From assembly GCA_027452065.1 (NCBI GenBank), contig DAIDHC010000071.1:1-55147 (forward strand): a DNA stretch of 55,147 nucleotides, read 5' to 3'. The position numbers and the translations under genes are program-made. The stretch's first letter is position 1. Each line of letters starts with the position of its first letter. The notes beneath the pieces are model-generated. The model did not search any database and had not been told where the DNA came from. It saw only the letters and a list, made by a program, of their open reading frames with translations. Source of the DNA: Bryobacterales bacterium (lineage in GTDB: Bacteria > Acidobacteriota > Terriglobia > Bryobacterales > Bryobacteraceae). This document shows positions 50,330 to 55,147 of this stretch, piece by piece.

Positions 50330-51396
50330 ACGCGCCCGCGCTTGAACAAATCCGGCAGCGTCTGCCCGAGTTCAAAGTGGACGTGATGCTCGTCTCGGCC
50401 GCGCCCAACGTCCGGTATCTCACCGGCTTCACCGGAAGCAACGGCCTGGTGATGGTCTGGGAAGGCGGCGCGGTGTTATTTACCGATCCCCGCTACGCCA
50501 TCCAGGCCTCTCAGCAAACCGGCTGCACGGTGCGCATCGTCCGCGGCAGCCTGGCGGCGGCGGCGGCCAAAGCCATCGCCGCAAGACGCTGGCGCCGCGC
50601 CGGCTTCGAAGCCGCCCGCATGCTCTACTCCGATTTCGCCGCGCTGGGCGACGCTCTCCCGCTGGGCGCCTCGGCCCGTCCCCTGCCTCCGCTGGTCGAG
50701 CAGCTTCGTATCATCAAGTCCGAGGCCGAAATCGCCGCCATCCGCCGCAGCGTGCTCACAAATTCCCAGGCCCTCGATGCCACGCTGCCGAAAATCCACC
50801 CGCGGATGAGCGAGGCCGACGTGGCCGCGGAGCTGGAGTATCAGCAGCGGCAGTTCGGCGCCGAAAAACCCGCTTTTGAAACCATCGTCGCCTCCGGCGC
50901 GCGCACGGCGCTGCCCCACGCCGAGCCCGGAGCCCAGCCCCTCAAGCCCAATCAACTACTATTGATAGATATGGGCGCTTGCCGGGAAGGCTACATGAGC
51001 GACATGACCCGTGTGTTCGCGCTCGGTGAGCCGGGCCGCAAGCTGCGCGGCATTTACGCCGCGGTGCTCGAAGCCCAACTTGCCGCCGCCGACGCCGTCA
51101 AGCCGGGCGTTACCGCCGCCCGCGTCGACCGCGCCGCGCGCCGGGTGCTGGAAGCCCACGGCCTGGGCCGCGCCTTCGTCCATTCCACCGGCCACGGGCT
51201 GGGGCTCGAAATCCATGAGCCGCCGCGGATCGGCCGCAAGGACTCCACGACACTCCGCCCCGGCATGGTCATCACCATCGAGCCCGGCGCTTATATCGAA
51301 GGTGTCGGCGGAGTGCGCATCGAAGATACCGTGCTGGTGACCGAGGCCGGCCGCGAGCCGCTGACGCCCAATTCCAAGGAGCTGATATCCCTCTAG
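50326..51396 (+). CDS. pepP: Xaa-Pro aminopeptidase / dipeptidase (M24 family)
   Basis: A 356-residue M24 metallopeptidase. A creatinase-like N-terminal domain (NVRYLTGFTGSNGLVMV) precedes the pita-bread domain. The five metal ligands are in LIDMGA (Asp), YMSDMTR (Asp), STGHGLGLEIHE (His), TIEPGAYIE (Glu) and RIEDTVLV (Glu). It cleaves N-terminal residues before proline. It stands one base before accB; in many bacteria this position is pepP/pepQ-efp-accB-accC, but no efp gene is present here. Symbol assignment between pepP and pepQ is approximate. Confidence 0.88.
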   Translation: MNAPALEQIRQRLPEFKVDVMLVSAAPNVRYLTGFTGSNGLVMVWEGGAVLFTDPRYAIQASQQTGCTVRIVRGSLAAAAAKAIAARRWRRAGFEAARMLYSDFAALGDALPLGASARPLPPLVEQLRIIKSEAEIAAIRRSVLTNSQALDATLPKIHPRMSEADVAAELEYQQRQFGAEKPAFETIVASGARTALPHAEPGAQPLKPNQLLLIDMGACREGYMSDMTRVFALGEPGRKLRGIYAAVLEAQLAAADAVKPGVTAARVDRAARRVLEAHGLGRAFVHSTGHGLGLEIHEPPRIGRKDSTTLRPGMVITIEPGAYIEGVGGVRIEDTVLVTEAGREPLTPNSKELISL

Positions 51397-51397
51397 C

Positions 51398-51850
51398 ATG
51401 TCGAACGACGAAATCAAGCAACTCATCCAACTTGTGAAGGAATCCGGAATCTCGGAGTTGGAGGTACAGCGGGGCGAGAACCGCGTCCGCATCCGGAGTG
51501 GCGCGCTCGCGCAGGCGGATCTGGTCATTCCCCACGCCCCTGCTCCGGCTCAGCCGGCGCCCAGTGTCCCTGCTGCGCCATCCCCGGTCTCCTCCGCTCA
51601 GCCATCCGACGCCGTCCTGGTGAAGTCACCCATTGTCGGCACCTATTACGAATGCCCGTCGCCCGGCTCGCCGCCGTTTGTCAAAGTGGGCGATACGGTC
51701 GAGCCCGGCCACGTACTCTGCATCATCGAGTCGATGAAGTTGATGAATGAAATCGAAGCCGAAATCGCCGGCACCGTGGTCAGCAAGCTGATGGAGAACG
51801 GCCGCCCAGTCGAATACGGCGAGGCGCTGTTTGCCATCCGGCCGCGGTAA
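51398..51850 (+). CDS. accB: Biotin carboxyl carrier protein of acetyl-CoA carboxylase
   Basis: A 150-residue carrier. The N-terminal helix-rich part (EIKQLIQLVKESGISELEVQ) leads to an Ala/Pro-rich flexible linker (~50-75) and the biotinyl domain, with the biotinylated lysine in ESMKLMNEIEAE. The last residues (PVEYGEALFAIRP) are the normal end. It carries carboxybiotin between AccC and the carboxyltransferase in fatty acid synthesis. It lies one base after pepP and 18 bases before accC. Confidence 0.96.
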   Translation: MSNDEIKQLIQLVKESGISELEVQRGENRVRIRSGALAQADLVIPHAPAPAQPAPSVPAAPSPVSSAQPSDAVLVKSPIVGTYYECPSPGSPPFVKVGDTVEPGHVLCIIESMKLMNEIEAEIAGTVVSKLMENGRPVEYGEALFAIRPR

Positions 51851-51868
51851 GGAGCCGGCGAAACCGCG

Positions 51869-53224
51869 ATGTTTCACAAAATTCTGATCGCCAACCGCGG
51901 CGAAATCGCGCTCCGGGTCATCTGCGCCTGCAAGGATCTCGGCATTCGCACCGTCGCCGTATACTCCGAGGCGGACCGTCACAGCCTTCATGTGCGCTTC
52001 GCCGATGAGGCCATTTGCATCGGGCCCGCCAAAAGCTCGCGCAGCTACCTCGACATCCCGGCAGTCATCAGCGCCGCCGAGATCACCAACGTCGACGCCA
52101 TCCATCCCGGCTACGGCTTCCTCAGCGAGAACGCCGGCTTTGCCGAGGTCTGCGAAGCCTCGGGCATCAAGTTCATCGGCCCTCCGCCGCCGGTCACGCG
52201 CAACATGGGCCTGAAGCAGCGCGCCCGCGCCGAAATGCGCGAGGCCGGCGTGCCGATTCTTCCCGGCTCCGAGGGCATTCTGCAAAGCCCGGAAGAAGCC
52301 CTGGACACCGCCGAGCGCATCGGCTACCCCATCATGCTCAAGGCCTCGGCCGGCGGCGGCGGCCGCGGCATGCGCATCGTGCGCGAAACCTCCGAGCTTC
52401 CCAATCTTATGGCCCAGGCGCAGTCCGAGGCGCAGGCCGCTTTCTCCTCGCCCGACCTTTACATGGAGAAGCTCATCGAGGCGCCGCGCCACATCGAGTT
52501 CCAGGTGCTGGCCGACGAGTACGGCAACGCCGCCGTGCTCGGCGAGCGCGAGTGCTCCATCCAGCGCCGCCATCAGAAATTGCTGGAAGAAGCTCCATCC
52601 ACCGCGGTTTCGCCCGACCTCCGCCGCATCATGAGCCAGCGCCTGGAGGAAGCGATGATCCGCATCGGCTACCGCAATGCCGGGACGGTAGAGTTCCTGA
52701 TGGATGAAAACGGCGACCTCTATTTCATCGAGGTCAACGCCCGCATCCAGGTGGAACATCCGGTCAGCGAAGCCATCAGCGGCATCGACCTGGTCAAGTC
52801 GCAGATCCTGATCGCCGCCGGCCACCGGCTGGAGGAAATCGTCCGGCGCCCGGTGGAGCTCAACGGCCACGCCATCGAGTGCCGCATTAACGCCGAGAAT
52901 CCGGACACCTTCGCCCCGTCGCCCGGCCGGATCACCGGGTTGAACCTTCCCGGCGGCATCGGTGTCCGCGTGGACACGGCCGCATATACGGACGGCGTTA
53001 TCCCTCCCTATTACGATTCACTCGTCGCCAAGCTCATCACCCACGGCAAGGATCGCTCCGAGGCCATTGCCCGCATGCGCCGCGCCCTGGACATGTTCGT
53101 CGTCGAGGGCATCTACACCACCATCCCCCTCCACCAGCAAATCCTCCGCAACGAGGATTTTCTGGCGGGCCGCCTGGACACCAAGTTCCTCAGCCGGATG
53201 GGCGTCGCATCGGCCCGCGCCTGA
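51869..53224 (+). CDS. accC: Biotin carboxylase subunit of acetyl-CoA carboxylase
   Basis: A 451-residue ATP-grasp enzyme. Motifs are complete: [20 protein letters not shown] at the N-terminus, [18 protein letters not shown], the glycine-rich ATP loop [14 protein letters not shown], the metal-binding [20 protein letters not shown], and [16 protein letters not shown] in the C-terminal domain. Length is normal. It carboxylates the biotin of AccB using bicarbonate. Last gene of the operon; it converges with the LysR gene 15 bases away. Confidence 0.96.
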   Translation: MFHKILIANRGEIALRVICACKDLGIRTVAVYSEADRHSLHVRFADEAICIGPAKSSRSYLDIPAVISAAEITNVDAIHPGYGFLSENAGFAEVCEASGIKFIGPPPPVTRNMGLKQRARAEMREAGVPILPGSEGILQSPEEALDTAERIGYPIMLKASAGGGGRGMRIVRETSELPNLMAQAQSEAQAAFSSPDLYMEKLIEAPRHIEFQVLADEYGNAAVLGERECSIQRRHQKLLEEAPSTAVSPDLRRIMSQRLEEAMIRIGYRNAGTVEFLMDENGDLYFIEVNARIQVEHPVSEAISGIDLVKSQILIAAGHRLEEIVRRPVELNGHAIECRINAENPDTFAPSPGRITGLNLPGGIGVRVDTAAYTDGVIPPYYDSLVAKLITHGKDRSEAIARMRRALDMFVVEGIYTTIPLHQQILRNEDFLAGRLDTKFLSRMGVASARA

Positions 53225-53239
53225 TTCCCGCGCCGCAGT

Positions 53240-54190
53240 TCACTCCGCCTGCTCGGCCGCCGAGCGCTCGAGCACTTCCTTGAGCAAGCGGTGCAACCTG
53301 CGCAGCGCCGGAGAATTCTGCCCCCGCAGATAGATCAGCGCCACGGTCACCGGCAGTTCCTCGGCCTCCAGCCTCCGGTAGATCACGCCCTTCCGCGCGC
53401 TCCGCACCCACCCCGGCAGGATTCCGATCCCCTCCCCCGCCGCCACAAACCCCTCCATCGACAGCGGGCTGGTGGACTCCTGAGCCACTTTGGGTTCGAA
53501 CCCCGCCTCGTGGCAGCGGCGGTGAAACAACTCCACAATCCACGGATTCGAGCTCTTGGGGAACATGATGAACGGCTCGCCCGCCAGGTCCTGAAGCCGC
53601 AGAGACGCCCGCGCGCTCAGCCTGTGACCTTCGCGCAGCGCGACAAACAGCGGCGGTCGCATCAGCGGCTCGGCCTCCAGGTCTTCATCCTCGATCGGCA
53701 CGGCCGCCACTCCGGCGCGGATGCGCGCCGCGCGGATGGCCGCGATCTGGTCCAGCGTGTCCATCGGCGTCAACTGGATCTCCAGGTCCGGGAACTCCTC
53801 CGCCAGCGCCGGCTTCACCAGCGAGAACACGCCCCCATCGAAATGCGAAACGAAGCCGATCACCATGCGCCCCGCCGTCCCCTCGCCCGTCTGCCGCGCC
53901 AGGCGCACACTCCGCTCGACGTCCACCAGCACCCGGCGCGCCTCCTTCAACAGCACCCGGCCGGCGTCGGTGAGAGTGACGCGGTGCGTGGTGCGGTGAA
54001 ACAGCAGAACGCCCAGCTCCTGTTCGAGCCACTTGATCTGCTGGCTGAGCGGCGGCTGGGCGATGTGCAGGCGCCGGGCCGCGCGCCCGAAATGCAGCTC
54101 CTCGGCCACGGCGACGAAATAACGGAAATGGCGCAGCTCCACTTGCGAGTTCCACCGCGCGCCCGCCGCCGGCTGTGCCTGCCTGCTCAT
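53240..54190 (-). CDS. LysR-family transcriptional regulator
   Basis: A 316-residue regulator from ATG 54190, or ~300 residues from a GTG at 54142 (VELRHFRYF), which fits the usual LysR start better. The winged helix-turn-helix (AVAEELHFGRAARRLHIAQPPLSQQIKWLEQELGV, positions ~28-62) is intact and resembles the CatR/HcaR branch. The effector domain spans ~105-300 (GRMVIGFVSHFDGGVFSLV, FVAAGEGIGILPGW). The regulated gene is not evident; accC is convergent. The region upstream is occupied by the insertion sequence. Confidence 0.9.
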   Translation of the reverse strand: MSRQAQPAAGARWNSQVELRHFRYFVAVAEELHFGRAARRLHIAQPPLSQQIKWLEQELGVLLFHRTTHRVTLTDAGRVLLKEARRVLVDVERSVRLARQTGEGTAGRMVIGFVSHFDGGVFSLVKPALAEEFPDLEIQLTPMDTLDQIAAIRAARIRAGVAAVPIEDEDLEAEPLMRPPLFVALREGHRLSARASLRLQDLAGEPFIMFPKSSNPWIVELFHRRCHEAGFEPKVAQESTSPLSMEGFVAAGEGIGILPGWVRSARKGVIYRRLEAEELPVTVALIYLRGQNSPALRRLHRLLKEVLERSAAEQAE

Positions 54191-54231
54191 CGAAGGTCCA
54201 TGTTAGGGATTTCACGAAATAATTGCAACAG

Positions 54232-55147
54232 TTAATGTTTACGTGGGAGCAGGGTGTAGTTCCATTCGCCGTGGAACTTGTCGCGTTTGATCCGCAGTGA
54301 GGCGAACTCCTGGCCGGACACCTGGATGCCCTTCGGGTATTTGCCGCGATCCACCTCGGCACGCACCCGCAATCCGGTCTGGGTTGTGGTCGCCGCGATC
54401 AATTTGACGATGACTTCATGGCTGATCAGAGGCTTGCCTCGCCAGTTCTGGCTGATGAAGGAGAAGAGCCGGTGTTCAATCTTGTTCCATTTGCTCGTTC
54501 CGGGCGGCAGATGGCAGATCGAGATTTCCAACCCAGTCTCGTCCGCCAGTTTCTGCAGTTCGGTTTTCCAGAGCCGCACCCGAGCGCCGTTGCTGCCTCC
54601 GGAATCAGCCGTGATCAACAACCGTCGTGCGTTGGAGTAGGCCTCGGCCCCCATGGATTCCCACCATCGTCGAATGCTCTGGGCTGCGAAGGCCGCCGTG
54701 TCGTGATCCACGCCCACGCTCACCCATCCCGCGTTCTTCGTCACGTCGTAGATCCCATAGGGAGCGGCACGGCCAAGCGCTGGAATCACGAAGTCGTGAA
54801 TGCGCACTTTCTCCGGATCGGCCTTCGGCCGGAGTTCCCGTCCGTTGTTCTTGAAGTCCCCGACCAGCTCTTTTTTCCTGGTGTCTACGGAGATCACCGG
54901 TTGGCGTTGACGTTGGAATTTCTGGATCTTGCGGTGGATATGGTGAAACTGGGCGTTGGGATCCGGATGAGAAGGTCCTTCCAGCGTCTTGCGGTTGGCT
55001 TGGAGGCTGTACTCCATCTCATGCAACAGTTCGGCTACGATTCGGTGGCTGACGGGATGGCCTCTCCTTGTGAGTTCCGCCGCCAATTGCCGCACGCTCT
55101 TGCATGTCCATCGCAACGGAGACTCGGGATCGCCACGCGTCACAGGC
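54232..55147 (-). mobile_element. ISAzo13-type insertion sequence transposase (5' end outside window)
   Basis: The frame is open to the right edge; at least 304 residues are present. DDE-type motifs: VISVDTRKKELVGDFKNNGR (first Asp), LLITADSGGSNGARVRLWK (second Asp) and ICHLPPGTSKWNKIEHRLFS with the Glu in IEHRLFSFISQNWRG. These are characteristic of the ISAzo13 family as I remember it. The visible frame is uninterrupted and ends 42 bases from the LysR ATG. I could not identify a terminal inverted repeat because the other end is outside the window. Confidence 0.85.

Noticed and set aside
1-55147. CRISPR arrays, tRNA or rRNA genes
   Set aside because: No regularly spaced repeats and no recognisable tRNA or rRNA sequence were seen on either strand.

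Overview
The window reads as a chromosomal segment of a GC-rich bacterium of the phylum Acidobacteriota, most likely the Solibacter/Bryobacter lineage. The clues are an ADOP-type duplicated permease, several small proteins of a kind I associate with acidobacterial genomes, a caa3 oxidase cluster and the overall base composition. This placement comes from memory of protein families, not from a search.

Layout. 1-3767: the membrane C-terminus of a probable Ser/Thr kinase, running off the left edge, and an overlapping ADOP permease. 3956-9268: a compact six-gene operon for an NAD-coupled bidirectional NiFe hydrogenase (hoxE-F-U-Y-H plus its maturation protease), with a perfect inverted repeat upstream. 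9317-13253: small exported proteins, a PhzF-family protein and a PAP2 phosphatase. 13335-14525: a catalase-fold gene that has lost every catalytic and heme-ligating residue.

14558-31391 (minus strand) is the most striking block. It is a complete siphovirus-type head and tail module of about 17 kb: small gene, large terminase, portal, scaffold, P22-like coat, connectors, tail tube, tail-assembly chaperone with a -1 frameshift site, very short tape measure, two paralogous distal tail proteins, a giant hub and a TIM-barrel-like tail protein. There is no integrase, repressor, replication or lysis gene, and it is flanked directly by host genes. It could be a domesticated particle of gene-transfer-agent type or a stripped prophage; sequence alone cannot decide.

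31655-32929: a cation/proton antiporter. 32857-40728 (minus strand): a respiratory cluster joining a bc-type complex (cytochrome b fused to cytochrome c, Rieske, diheme cytochrome c) to a caa3 oxidase (CoxB with fused cytochrome c, CoxA, CoxC) and the assembly factor CtaG. 41012-46291: an ilvB-ilvN-ilvC-cimA operon for threonine-independent isoleucine/valine synthesis, preceded by a leader peptide rich in Ile/Val codons and an attenuator hairpin. 46302-53224: an exported glucoamylase-like protein, a carboxypeptidase-regulatory-like lipoprotein, and an operon ending in pepP-accB-accC. 53240-55147: a LysR regulator with an ISAzo13-type transposase next to its 5' end; the transposase runs off the right edge.

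No tRNA, rRNA or CRISPR array was recognised. Identifications rest on reading motifs in the sequence and on remembered families; no alignment, folding or database search was run.
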